Below are positions 20,547 to 31,067 of a stretch of 64,000 nt of DNA, piece by piece (position 1 is the stretch's first letter; the number at the start of each line of letters is the position of its first letter). The position numbers were made by a program, and so were the translations under genes. This DNA comes from Paulinella micropora (taxonomy: Eukaryota; Cercozoa; Imbricatea; Euglyphida): contig BJOX01000181.1 of the NCBI GenBank assembly GCA_009731375.1, forward strand, positions 422,561-486,560, in the 5' to 3' direction. The notes under the pieces were generated by a model. That model was given only the letters and a program-made list of their open reading frames with translations, did not search any database and was not told the DNA's origin.

Positions 20547-21262
20547 ATGGCGCAGCGGCCCATAGCACAGACTAATATCTTAGCGGAAGCACTGTGCCAA
20601 AACAAGAAGCGAAGGTTTGAAGAAAATCAATTGTTTGGGGCACTGCCGCCTGGGGCGGCAGTAGACGTAGGCGTACCCGCGTTCATGTGCAACCATGCCC
20701 TACCCAACGCAAACATCATGCCTAGACGCTTTGCACCAGAACTTCTTCTGATCGGCCCGTCGCCGGGTCCGGGTCAGGGCTTTTCTTCAGGTGTCTCATC
20801 TGCTTCAGACAGCTGAACTATAGCCTAGGTGAAATTAGCGACTTTGCGGTTAGTAGAAAGAAGCTGCGCTGTTGCTCCGGCTGGTCTTTGTTGCGCTGCC
20901 AATTGGGCTCCTGCCAAGACTTTGACTTTGAGGAGATTAAGCACAGGCAGGCCGCTGCAGACTATGTTTGAATAAAAGGCGCGTGCCGTCTGTGCGGAGA
21001 CTCGGGCTGGCAATGCCAGCAGAGCTTCAATGGATGCAACTTCAAGTACTGCGCGGGCAACAGAGTCAGTCTAGGCAGCGCCTTGCTAAACCTCTACGCG
21101 AGCTGGCAGCGGGCTCGGGGGCAGAGGGCTAGCGCTGCCAATTTCCCACCTGCGCTGGAGTGGGTTACTTTGCGCCCGTTTGGGGATGGCCCTCGTGCAG
21201 TGTCATTATTCTGTCATGTGTGCCAGCAGAACTGCTGCTGGCACTCTTGTCAGAACTGCTAA
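20547..21262 (+). CDS. Cys-rich small protein, two exons, one internal TGA
   Basis: The ATG at 20547 opens a frame with a nuclear-signal-like NKKRRFEEN. A 38-nt intron (20791-20828, donor CAG/GTGTCT, acceptor TAGCCTAG) joins it in phase to a Cys-rich exon: LRCCSGWSLLRCQLGSCQDF, then ACRLCGDSGWQCQQSFNGCN and, at the end, CHVCQQNCCWHSCQNC with TAA at 21262. The Cys pairs suggest metal-binding knuckles in three repeats. A TGA at 20969-20971 lies in frame between the first and second repeat. If real it truncates the protein after about 130 codons. It may be a sequence error, readthrough or sign of decay. No family recognised. Confidence 0.45.
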
Positions 21263-21734
21263 AGTCGGGGGCGTCACTTAAGCACTGCAAGAACGAATGG
21301 TCCTTGGAGCGCTGCCGAGCTAGCAAAGATTGCTAGCTCGGTAGAATTTCTTGATATATACAAGCTCTGGTCCTCTTCTTCTGACTACACGCCCAGCCCG
21401 CTTGCGCGGGCTGGAGGGGGGGGGGAGGGGGGGCATGCCCCCCCGGCGTGTGGCTGAAGCTGCAATGTGCGGACATGCACATACAGGGATGAGTTTTGTA
21501 GCAAACGCGCGGGGGGCAAAGCCCCCCGAGCCCCCGTTCAGCCCGCGCCAGCGGGCTGGTGGTACGTCGGGCGACAGGTGTATCTCGGTGATAAAGACCT
21601 TGCGGGCACAAGAGACCCCTGGCCGCCCTGCTATGTTAGCCAACCTGGCACCAGCGACGGCGAAAGACACCAGCAACTAGTTCAGGAAGCTAATCAGCTC
21701 CAAATAGCCTGTGAGGCACGCTCACGCTCAAAAC

Positions 21735-22587
21735 GGGTTTGCAAGGGTGCTAGACAAACTAGAGAAATTGGTCTCTGAGCTGAAGCGATCGATTCCACCT
21801 GATGATGAACGCGTGCTCAAAACGCGCACGGGACATTTGGAGGCTGTTGCAAGTTGTACGTAAAAACGTGCAGACAACTGTTTGTTTTGGCAAGTACGAA
21901 GGTAGAGGCTGGCTGGCCTTAGTTCGCGATCCAGGCCTCCGCCGTCGTTGGTGCGTCCAGCAGAAAAACGAACGCCTGTTACCGGCCACGATGGAGGCAA
22001 AGGAGGCGCGAGAGCTAGCACAAGTGCTGGGGTGGAACCTTCCTGCACCAGCCCGTCCACTCACCGACGCGTGGGAGTCTGACAAACACACTGCACGAGC
22101 TAAGCTCAGATTGTGCCGCTGGTTGCGCCAAATGACATATGACGGAAAGCCGTCCTGGGATACATTGCAAGCTTCGCACGAATTTACGAGCCCCCTTGAA
22201 TGAGGTGTGCTGGGCGAGTACCCGGTGGGCAGTGAGCTGCGGTCGGATCAGATTAAATCTGCAAGCTATGCGCCGTGGCGGCTGCTGGACCACGACAATC
22301 TGAAACAGAGCCTCACAAACGTTGATGAACAATTAGTGGCCCGCTGGACAAAGTCTCGCCCTTATGTGATTGATGTAGTTGTGCTTTCTAGTCAGGGACC
22401 GGCCCTTGGTTTCGAAGTAAAATACACCCACAGGTCAGACGGCCCCGACAGGCTCAAGGCGTGTCGGGACCAACCTCCGAGGCACAATTCTGAGCTGTTT
22501 GAAATTGAAGCGGAGTGGATATTGCAGCAGGCTAAAGAAGTATCCCCACCCCGGTTGCAGCTTCAGAGACTTCTGCCCCCGCCCTAG
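21735..22587 (+). CDS. PD-(D/E)XK-like nuclease, two exons, one internal TGA
   Basis: The first exon reads VLDKLEKLVSELKRSIPPDD to HLEAVAS and ends at a GTACGT donor (21855). A 67-nt intron ends in GGCCTTAG (21922). The second exon reads RDPGLRRRWCVQQKNERLLP to QASHEFTSPLE, then TGA at 22201-22203, then continues in frame as YPVGSELRSDQIKSASYAPW and YVIDVVVLSSQGPALGFEVK. I-D-V-V-V…E-V-K fits the catalytic strand pair of PD-(D/E)XK nucleases with all key residues. It ends TAG at 22587. The start lies upstream of 21735 and is not fixed. The TGA either splits the gene or marks an intron whose donor (GAG/GTGTGC at 22206) comes just after it. Confidence 0.45.
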
Positions 22588-22871
22588 ATTTCAGCCCTGC
22601 CCAAGAGGCTAATCTAGGGATCACCTTGTCTAGCTTTTAAATTAAATAAAATTTTCCTTGTATCTTTTCTGATATTTCCGGATATTAAAGCACGGAGTGA
22701 GGCGTTGCCTCATCACCACAGCGCTGTATCTGGGCTTTTTGCTGGCCGGCGCTGGTGCCACGAGGGTCGAGCTTTTACACCAGTAATAAACAAAAAATCT
22801 ACATTTTTTGTTACTCCTACTTGTACGGGAGGGGAAGGGCAAGGGAGAAAAAGGGAGGGGGTGGGTGTGAG

Positions 22872-23403
22872 GGGGGGGGGGGGGGGGGAGGGGGGGGGGG
22901 GGGGGGGGGGGGGGGGNNNNNNNNNNNNNNNNNNNNNNNNNNNNNNNNNNNNNNNNNNNNNNNNNNNNNNNNNNNNNNNNNNNNNNNNNNNNNNNNNNNN
23001 NNNNNNNNNNNNNNNNNNNNNNNNNNNNNNNNNNNNNNNNNNNNNNNNNNNNNNNNNNNNNNNNNNNNNNNNNNNNNNNNNNNNNNNNNNNNNNNNNNNN
23101 NNNNNNNNNNNNNNNNNNNNNNNNNNNNNNNNNNNNNNNNNNNNNNNNNNNNNNNNNNNNNNNNNNNNNNNNNNNNNNNNNNNNNNNNNNNNNNNNNNNN
23201 NNNNNNNNNNNNNNNNNNNNNNNNNNNNNNNNNNNNNNNNNNNNNNNNNNNNNNNNNNNNNNNNNNNNNNNNNNNNNNNNNNNNNNNNNNNNNNNNNNNN
23301 NNNNNNNNNNNNNNNNNNNNNNNNNNNNNNNNNNNNNNNNNNNNNNNNNNNNNNNNNNNNNNNNNNGGGGGGGGGGGGGGGGGGGGGCCCCCCCCCCCCC
23401 CCC
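22872..23403. repeat. Poly-G, 450-base gap, poly-G then poly-C
   Basis: G runs lead into N bases at 22917-23366; after the gap G changes to C at 23388. Flipping from G to C without a spacer may be a mis-join. Confidence 0.9.
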
Positions 23404-23540
23404 TCTGCCCCCCCCGGACGGGGCCTGGGGCGGTAGTGTGGCGCCCAAGGCGAAAGCAAAAGTCTGAGGTTGGATCTTCGCCGGTTTTTTCTTTTTTGGC
23501 TTGTGCGCCACACACTCTCCTCTAACCCGGCGGCGGGGGC

Positions 23541-24057
23541 ATGTCGGAACACCTTGATGGCAGGTTCTCCGTGAGCATCTTTGGTAGCATCACAGCAGAC
23601 CCCCTGCTAGCTATAGGCTTGATCGACGTGTCTCGGGCGCTGAATTACGTCCAGAACTGCGGCCTCAAAAGCGCGCGCCAAAAGATCCAGAGTGCCAAGC
23701 GCAGGTTCGGTGACGTGGTCTTTACTCGGATCAAATTTAAGGGCACTCCGCTGGCCAGTCTCGCCTGCAGCCAGGACTCCTTAGCCAGATTGTTTGATCG
23801 ATTGGAGCTAAGAGGACTAGCAGCAGAGGAATTGCTCAAGGAGTTTAAGCGCGTTTGCAGCGACCCCTCTCTACCGCTCCCTGCGGTTTATCACATGATT
23901 CCGGGCTCGAATGTCATTGTCGAGCCAGAAGAAGACAAGGGCGGGCGCTCTGCTCAGCCGCCGGAGCCCAGCGACGGGACAACGGATGAGGAGGACGAGG
24001 ACGAGGACAGCGACAAAGAAGAAGAAGAAGAAGAAGAAGAAGAAGAAGAAGAAGAAG

Positions 24058-24089
<32 letters not shown>

Positions 24090-24245
24090 TTGGATCTGGC
24101 GTCGATAGTACGTAGGGCTGCACCTGTGAATTCCCGTTCGCTAGTCAGTGTGACCCTTAGCGACAGCCACCAGAGCTGCCTTTTGACTTTAACCTCTACC
24201 GTCTCCTTCACGTGCAGTGGGAGTAGTGCGTTGGTCCACCAGTAA
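23541..24245 (+). CDS. Acidic protein with a basic, possibly DNA-binding N-terminus
   Basis: Clean ATG at 23541 (MSEHLDGRFSVSIFGSITAD). The first 110 residues are compact: LIDVSRALNYVQNCGLKSAR, then QKIQSAKRRFGD and LFDRLELRGLAAEELLKEF. The pattern faintly recalls KilA-N/BRO-type DNA-binding domains, but I would not name it. Residues about 140-190 are acidic and end in a run of about 22 Glu encoded by pure (GAA)n. After that the frame runs antisense to the PDZ region of the protease gene, so its true end may be near 24090 or an intron may begin at GTATTG. No function assigned. Confidence 0.5.
24018..24087. repeat. (GAA)n microsatellite between convergent genes
   Basis: About 23 pure GAA units. 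It could code for poly-Glu on the plus strand or poly-Ser/Phe on the minus strand, and sits at the 3' ends of two converging genes. Confidence 0.9.
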
Positions 24246-25110
24246 CTATAGTCACCCTCGCGGTAGGTACCGTCGAGTTCAATACGTTGGCCATTAACCT
24301 CCCAGATCACGTCGCCCTCCTGCAGCTCGGTCTTAGCTACCGGGAAGACCCGGTAGACGAGCAATCCGTACCTGTCGTCCTGGGACAGACCCAACGAGCA
24401 GCGCATCCCGGCGTTTTCGGTTGTTTGCACCTTCATCACCCAGCAAGAGGGTAGGCCGGCAGCTCCCGGATTTCTCGTAGATTCCAGTCAGACGGAGGAA
24501 CGGAAGAGAGGCACAGGCTACGGACCAGCATTTGAATAAAGTAACGCACTAGCTTGGTCGGGATGCAGTAGCCCAAATTCTGAGCCCCGTCGATGCCTTC
24601 GAAAGCTACCCCCAGGACCTTGCCGGTGTCGGGGTCCAGCGCGGGCCCTCCGCTGTTACCTGGATTGATGGCCGCATCGGTCTGGATAGTAGGCACCTGC
24701 GCTAAGCCGTGCGTATTACGGCACGTTTCACACCGGGAAACCACTCCATCGGTCGTGGACAAACGTTCGCCACCTGTCGGATAGCCCAGTATACGCATCT
24801 TACGCCCGGCAGCCGGCAACCCTTGCTCGCTATCAAGCTCCAGGCCCTGGTCGCGGAACATTCGCGATCCGGCCTCTTGGCCCTTCTCGTCTAGCAAATA
24901 CAGCAAAGCCAGGTCTAGTTCATGCGAGGTAGCCCATACGCGAGCAGTGTAGCTAACCACGCTGTCGTGGAATCGTATGGTCACGGTAATGGCCTGGGTT
25001 ACACCGTGGGCAATGCAAATCAGCAAAGGCGTATTCTGTCCCTGCTCTTGCTTGGCACGCACAACAAACCCAGTCGAGGAGCGAGATGGTCTGGATCAGG
25101 AACAATGTCG
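24100..25110 (-). CDS. DEG/HtrA-type serine protease with PDZ domain, frame broken
   Basis: Catalytic triad positions are visible on the minus strand: His in LLICIAHGVTQAI (about 25020), Asp in ATSHELDLALLYL (about 24920) and Ser in AAINPGNSGGPALDPDTGKV (about 24660). NLGYCIPTKLVRYFI follows, as in plant-type DEG9/DEG2 proteases. A PDZ domain follows (GLLVYRVFPVAKTELQEGDV then IWEVNGQRI, about 24370-24270). Frame changes occur before STGFVVRAK (about 25070) and between the protease and PDZ parts (about 24460, leading into CWVMKVQTTENAGM). The second has no intron-sized gap, so base errors or decay are likely. These proteases work in protein quality control in plastids, mitochondria or nucleus; the N-terminal targeting region is not resolved. 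Confidence 0.75.
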
Positions 25111-25196
25111 GTGCATTTGATGAGAAAGACGTAACGACCCCATTCGTTGGTTAACAACTGGCGACTTGGTAGCGCGACCGCCGGCGGGCTGTAGTG

Positions 25197-25227
<31 letters not shown>

Positions 25228-25375
25228 TGCAGGTATGTAGGTATGTAGGCATGTAGGCATGTAGGTATGAATGTTATGTATGTTATGTATGTATGTATGT
25301 ATGTATGTATGTATGTATGTATGCATGTATGCATGTATGTATGTATGCATGTATGTATGTATGCATGAATGTAGC
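25197..25375. repeat. (GTAT)n with variants
   Basis: GTAT/GCAT/GTAG tetranucleotides. On the minus strand it separates the 25381-25885 coding block (possible donor GTACGA at about 25400) from the protease gene (acceptor ACACTACAG near 25192), so it may be an intron. Confidence 0.8.
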
Positions 25376-25380
25376 TAGCA

Positions 25381-25885
25381 GTGAAACACTTTGTAGTCGT
25401 ACATTCCCCGTCGCTTGCTCATGGCCATAGCAAACCAGAAGAAGCCTGAACCGGGCCATGGGCGCTTCAGGCAACTGAGTAAAGAGTTTATCGGGCGAGC
25501 CCGGTTCAGGCTGGCCTGCTAGGCCGGGCGCGGTTAATTGTGTGTACCAGATCGGCACTTGAGTGGCCCAGGTCGGGTGGGCGGTCTTGTCCTCGTGGAA
25601 CACCACTAAGGCATCGATGGGCGCGGGCAAGGGCACACGGTCGGCACATTCCCGGGCGGCCTCCTCCAGAAACCACCTAGGTACGCAGACCACACGATCG
25701 CGTGCGGCGCCTCTCCTCCACCAGGCAACTACTGCCTCGTGCGTCGATTGCAGCTTGGTCAGGGCTTCCTTAACCAAACGACGTGAAGTGCCAGTTTTCC
25801 ACTCTAAGATGCAAACCATCGCAGGCGCAGACCCCGCAGCCTGTTTGCATGGGTCTGCGAGGTGTTCCAAACCCCGCAGAGGCAA
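25381..25885 (-). CDS. Unknown protein, possibly nuclease-like (E-x-K motif)
   Basis: Minus-strand frame MPLRGLEHLADPCKQAAGSA, then MVCILEWKTGTSRRLVKEAL, WWRRGAARDRVVCVPRWFLE and PMARFRLLLVCYGHEQATGN. ILEWKTG has the hydrophobic-E-x-K shape of a PD-(D/E)XK second strand, with DRVVCVP downstream, but an upstream catalytic Asp is not obvious. The frame ends by running into the GTAT repeat. It may be an independent gene or an upstream exon of the protease gene; the phase across the repeat could not be tied down. Confidence 0.4.
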
Positions 25886-25976
25886 GCTAGCCGACTTCAG
25901 TAGGTTTCATTTTATTAATATTACAAGATCTATTATCTAAGAGGCCTCCCCAACGTTCGCGTCGCCCGCTCAGCTT

Positions 25977-26799
25977 TTATTGTACTACAAAATCGTCGCC
26001 CGCATAGCCCACGATCACCCGTATCAGCTCTGCTAGTACCAGCCATTCACGCACGATGGCGGTTTTGGCCTGCGCCAGCTCCGCCACCTCGCCATGGGCT
26101 CGCAGCACCAAATCCTGCCCCAGCTGCTCGTTCGCCTGGCCTAGCCCTGGTATCGTCAGTTCGAGCAATGCTCGCCAGGCCAGGGGACATGCTGGCTTCC
26201 AAAAGACACCAGCGGCGGCTCAGTTGCGCGACGCAGAGCCCGAGGTGCCGCTCGTCCAGGAAGGGCTCGACCGCCTGGAAAGCGTCCTGGGCTACGGAAA
26301 AGCCGTCGGAGCAGAAAACGGCGTGCACGCGAAAAATGTCAAGCGAACGCGTCTCTGGGCAGGCGGACCATTGGGCGCTCAGCTCCAGGGTGACAGGCAC
26401 GAGTGTTCCGCCCCGGCACAAGCCGGGGCGGGCCCAGTCAGGGGGCTCTTGGTCTAGGTACTCCCGTTGTTGCGGAAACGCTACTCGCGTGACCTCTTGG
26501 AACACGTTGTGGACCTTGGAGAAATAGAAAGATCGCGAGTGCTCCAGCACCCACGAGGTCGTCAGGTCGGGGGGCCTGCCCCCCGCGCCCCCCCTGGCAC
26601 GGGCATCTAGGTAGCACAGAAGATCCACAATGTCCCGCGTCTCGGGCGGCCTGGCGGCCGCTCTTACCCAGTCGCCAAGCCGCTGGAGCTCCTCTGGCGT
26701 GCTGGGCGAAGCCAGCGACCCGTTCCCGACCCGGACGAAGAACGACCACGCTTTCCAGTACAGGTGAAGCAAAGCCAGAACCTCCTGTTTCAGAGCCAT
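25977..26799 (-). CDS. Unknown protein of about 270 aa with one frame change
   Basis: ATG at 26797-26799 opens MALKQEVLALLHLYWKAWSF. The frame runs through RSFYFSKVHNVFQEVTRVAF and DGFSVAQDAFQAVEPFLDER to EASMSPGLAS near 26175, where it shifts. The next frame continues as LELTIPGLGQANEQLGQDLV to WLVLAELIRVIVGYAGDDFV and ends TAA near 25977. Both sides have protein-like composition, so one base error is likely. No family recognised. Confidence 0.45.
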
Positions 26800-27110
26800 T
26801 TTGCAAAACGGGTGCGGCTTCTCTCTCCCCCCCCCCCCCCCCCCCCTTTGTTTTCTTTCCTCTCTTTCTTTGGGAGAAAGATAAGGGGGGGGACCCCCCC
26901 CCCTCTTCCAATCTAGGCTCNNNNNNNNNNAGGCTCGCGCCTCCTAGAGGAGGCGGAGAGTGAGAGAGTGAGAGAGAGAGCGAGAGGCGCCCTCTTTCCT
27001 TCTTTTTGCCACATTTACTTGCTTCTTCTTTTGTGTGTGCTAGTTTTGCAAAATGTCAAGTGTAAGACTTGGTCGAGCTTTAATAAAAAACAATTTTTTG
27101 TAAGTTACGT

Positions 27111-28200
27111 TCAAGAGGCCTGCTCCTTGAGCAGGCTTTCCCGTTTGCGCAAGTGAGCCGGCCTCTTTATATATTGGACGGGGGCTCTGTGCGTGCCTTG
27201 CTCGAGGGCGCCGAGGATCCAAGGCGTGATCTGCGCGTGTACTTCCTGCAAGCCCCCAAAGGCATCTGTTTGCACACGGAGTTCTGGAAAGAGTCTTCGG
27301 ACTGGGCCAGACCTTAGGGGTGACAGAAGCATCTACAATCTTCCACTCTGCCTGCCAAATTGATTCGAACTGGACAGCCACCTTTTGCTGCATCTCCTCT
27401 GTCTCATAGCACTCGTTGCCATACCCTCCACTTGCAAAAGCACGTATTGATATGAGCCCTTGAGCGGGTCAGACAAAGTATATATCAAAAGCGCTGCCTA
27501 CCGTCTGGCGGCTTCCCGCAGAGGCATTTGCAGAAATAGCACCTGCAGACACATCGTCTGTTGCAGCAGAGTTTGAAGGGTGCGGACACTGTGTCTAGGA
27601 GTGAGTCAAATACCAAGTCAGGTGACGGGAGACCTACTTCAGAAGAAAAGCACCAGCTCTGGTCCAGCCCTTTGGCTGCCGAGAAGGCGACGCCAGAGTA
27701 GGAGTAGTCCACGACCACTGAAGTACCCTTCTCCAGCAGAGCGACTATCAAAGCTATCACGTGCACATGCACACACAAACTGATTGAGCACGGGAGGAGG
27801 GTGCATGTGCACGGGGGAGGCCAGCTGAGCTTTCTCCTGACCCGACTGTTCCCAGCGGTTGGCGGCGAAGAGCAAGTGGATGGCATGATCATCGATCTGA
27901 GCCTTGCAAGTTAAGTAAGCGTCGATACTTTTCCCAATTCTGGTTCCTCGGTCGGGGAAACTACGTAGTATTACGGGACGTAAACACAAGGCACGAAAAA
28001 GCGTCCTAGCTAGCTAGCAGCTAGCTAGCTCTGCTGGAGATAGCAGGCGCGAACCGCATGGCCACTGCCTCCTTGCCTTGGCTTTGTATATAGTTGACCA
28101 GCATATCGACCTGCGTAGACTTGCCCGTGCGATCCAAACCCTCGAATAAGACAAACAAGCCGCGACTGACAAGCGCCGGGGTAGTAGTGCCCGTGGACAT
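27111..28200 (-). CDS. TMPK: Thymidylate kinase (dTMP kinase), six exons, complete
   Basis: Phosphorylates dTMP to dTDP in DNA precursor synthesis. Exons on the minus strand: 28055-28200, 27842-27960, 27614-27744, 27502-27542, 27313-27430, 27111-27245. All junctions are in phase, 690 nt, 229 aa, the usual family length. Key features in order: P-loop [23 protein letters not shown] created by the first splice; [34 protein letters not shown] (the D-R-Y/H block, with Tyr in place of Arg); [13 protein letters not shown] joined to [30 protein letters not shown]; and [11 protein letters not shown]. The stop is TGA, followed by TAA two codons later. Intron 1 contains a GCTAGCTAGCTA palindrome. Donors are partly weak (GTTCGC, GTCAGG). 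ATG at 28198-28200 chosen as the first in frame. Confidence 0.9.
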
Positions 28201-28343
28201 GGGTTGAGGCCCCCACACTCCCCACGCTTTAGTGACTAAAAAGACCTACTCTGTGTAAGAGAGAAGGCAGCCAAAGTCCTCCCGGGCTTGGGTTGGGCGC
28301 TACCTCCGCCGGCTTGAGGCCAACCAGACCGAGAGCTAGGAGA

Positions 28344-28430
28344 TGGGGGGGGGGGGGGGGGGGGGGGGGCGNNNNNNNNNNNNNNNNNNNNNNNNNNNNN
28401 NNNGGGGGGGGGGGGGGGGGGGGGGGGGGG
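28344..28430. repeat. Poly-G tract with a 32-base gap
   Basis: G runs on both sides of N bases at 28372-28403, directly upstream (5' side) of the thymidylate kinase gene. Confidence 0.95.
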
Positions 28431-28591
28431 TCGCCCCCCCCCCTCACCCTTTCCGCCCCCCCCCCTCCACAATGTCTGCCAAGCGCTCAGGCACCCAGGC
28501 TTTAATTAAAAAGAGAATTCTCTTCTTTGCGGTTACACAGCCGGGCCCGGAAGTTTAAGCTCCCAGAAAGTCGATGTGGTAGCAAGACGCG

Positions 28592-29745
28592 CTAGGTAGG
28601 ATAGCGAATGACAAGCTCGCGACACCAAGCAGGTTTTCTGGGCAATCTTAGCTCAGGCTGAGCTAAGAATTGCTCATCCGAAAGATCTAGAATCAATCTT
28701 CGACACGTAAAGTCCTCTGACACAATAAACTTGCTGAACTTAGTGCAACCACTAAAGGTCACCGTAACGTCTCCCTGGATCTTCCAACCTGGAAGTATGA
28801 CAAATATTCGTAAGCTAGTTAGATTACCTAAAAGCATCTCCACCGTTTTGCACGCAAGTCCCTTTGGTAAGCTAATCTTGTGTAAATTCAAGCAGTTCCA
28901 TATTTCCATGTTCAACTCGTCCGACAACCCCCATTCAGCCTTGCTTAAAGCAAGACTTCGAAGTTTGTCTAGATGGCTGAAGTACAGCTCTGCCTTTTGG
29001 CACCTGAGCCTGGACAGGCCGTAGATGGCTTTTAGCCGCCTACAGGCTGACACAGCGACATTAAAGGTATCGGCGATGTTGCGATCGCCGGGCATACCAA
29101 GCTGGCCGAGATTTTCCATGTTCGTGATATCAAGGTATACTTCTCTGCATTTCAAGCGGCTTGGTAATTCGATTTGTTTGATCGTTGCAGCTAAAAAGGC
29201 GTACCTCGTACTTACCGTCGACCGTCCAACCAGTCGGCAGGCGGAGGCGCTGGAGGCCCCCTGTTCCGTCAAAAAACAGTTTAGCCTCTGTGAGCCTTAG
29301 CTTAGGAGGTAAGTGGATTTCTTGGACGCGATAACCTCAGAGTCTGCCTATGGTCAGATCAATATCGGCTAAGGGCGCTTTGGATTCTAGGCAATTGAGT
29401 CTGAGGTATCTGAGACTACATCTTGGGCAAGAAGCGGTTGTTAGGAGGAAAATCTTCCAACTCCCCGCAACCTCGTTGTCCAGCCCCTCGCCCTCGCCCT
29501 CACGGCGCAGGTCTACGATTGATAGGGTAGCGGCCCCCAGGAGCTTGTCGCTACTGTCTGTTGCTATTGACGCGGCAGACACCTTTACACTTGCTAGCAT
29601 ATGGCATTGCTCCAGTCGGAGCGTCAAGGCCCCGGGGGCTGGAGCGCCTCCGTCGCGCGGCGCTCCATGAAAACAAACGATTGCAGCTCCGGGCACTCTT
29701 TGACTTGGAGCACGTTCTTGTTTGCACCGAGTTCGATGTTGGCAA
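28592..29745 (-). CDS. Leucine-rich-repeat-like protein, frame broken
   Basis: The minus strand shows repeats of about 50 residues: Cys, a few residues, L-x-x-I-x-L-P-x-x-L-x-C, a hydrophobic strand, then NL-x-x-L and G-W/D. Examples are ELNMEIWNCLNLHKISLPKG, VTVTFSGCTKFSKFIVSEDF and TFNVAVSACRRLKAIYGLSR. The N-terminal part (29696-29337) has LRLEQCHMLASVKVSAASIA and SLRYLRLNCLESKAPLADID. Between 29337 and 29200 the frame must shift once: the TGWTVDGKYEVRLFSCND piece joins IKQIELPSRLKCREVYLDIT after one extra base. It ends TAA at 28592. This is likely a cytoplasmic interaction protein of irregular LRR type. The upstream start is not fixed. Confidence 0.5.
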
Positions 29746-29769
29746 AGCGACGTTAAAAAACAGTTGTAA

Positions 29770-29994
29770 CGGTTAGAACTTCAATTTTTTTTTAATTTTT
29801 TTTAATATTATTAAAATAACATATAATCTTTTTTTACGAAGAAACCATTAATTTTCAAATGGATGTGATTTTTCTTGCAGAACCACTTGCACTTTATCCT
29901 GTCCCCCTGGGCTGGGCGTCCGGCGGGACTACAGCGCACCGAGAGGGCACAAAGAGGCTATTAAAAGCTAGAAGTATAAAAGCGGATATGGCAT
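29770..29994. other. AT-rich spacer
   Basis: T-rich then A-rich runs at 29785-29840, followed by unremarkable sequence. No supported gene. Confidence 0.5.
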
Positions 29995-30245
29995 CGGGTT
30001 CGGCTTCAGCGCGTCGAGATCGGCTTCAGCGGATGGGATTCGGCTTCAGCGCGTCGGGATCGGATTCAGCGCAAGGGATTCGGCTTCAGCGCGTCGGGAT
30101 CGGCTTCAGCGCATGGGATTCGGCTTCAGCGCGTTGGGATCGGCTTCAGCGTATGGGATTCGGCTTCAGCGCATGGGATTCTGCTTCAGCGCGTCGGGTG
30201 ACTTCGGCTTCAGCGCGTCGGGTTCAGCTTCAACGCGTTGGGATC
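29995..30245. repeat. 20-bp minisatellite, about 12 copies in an A/B pattern
   Basis: The unit is GGCTTCAGCGCGTCGGGATC (type A), mostly alternating with a form having GCATGGGATT (type B), so the true period is often 40. A 20-base unit shifts frame each copy, yet the array is open in at least two forward frames. Confidence 0.9.
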
Positions 30246-31067
30246 GAATACGTCTCAGGCGGCACAGCCTGGCGAGCGCCGGATCAACGGAATCAGTGGC
30301 GTTTCGGATCCAAGGGAGAGAAGACTCGCACGGGATAGTATAGACCGACACTAGGTCGGGGGGACGATGAATGACTAGGGGCAGGACTCATGATAGGGGG
30401 AAATTGGAAAAGGAGCAAGTATTTTATTCAAGCGATTGTGGGTAACGGTTTTCAGCGGGATGGCGGATACCTGATTTTTCGGACGGTGGGTGGTGCCGAA
30501 TCGAAGTATTATATCATTGAATGGCTCAACTCGAAATTTTGCTTAAGTCTTTGAAATACGAGTACTACGTGACGGCGACGACCGTCACTCAGGTTCGTAT
30601 TTACATTCTATCCCGAGGTGGGTCGGCGGGGGCGTAAGTTCGACTTCTCGCGCGCAAACAGGTGAGCGCGCTCGGGGGGAGAAAGGTATGCCGGCCCACC
30701 CGGTATATAATGGCAATACTTACCGTTCCTGTCTGTCTGTTATCCTTGGTCTGGAGATTACGGAGTCACTACTTCAAGTAGGTATTCCTCAGTCTTCAAA
30801 CTCATTATAGTATCGTTAGACTCTCAACGGTTATCTGTTATTATTGTAAATATCCTATTATCGTAACACTACCATAAATCATCGGTTTACAGTGAGTCAC
30901 TTATCGGAGTGCCAGTGGCATAATCGGTGGCAGTGGGGACTCGGAGCGTAAATGCCACCGTCAATGCTCACACTATTAAATGATGCGGCCGCTGGTCATA
31001 AACGGGAGCATGAATGGCATCGTAAACGCTATCGCCATGAACTCAGGCTGAATGTTGATCCTAATGT
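30246..31067. other. No supported gene; TATA-like motif
   Basis: Mixed-composition sequence with stops in all frames. A CCGGTATATAATGGC motif at about 30700 looks like a TATA box with no obvious gene behind it; this may be remnant transposon sequence. Confidence 0.35.

Noticed and set aside
14850-29760. Integrated giant-virus or Polinton segment (dense genes, few microsatellites)
   Set aside because: Thymidylate kinase there has five introns and other genes show introns. No capsid, packaging ATPase or protein-primed polymerase was seen.
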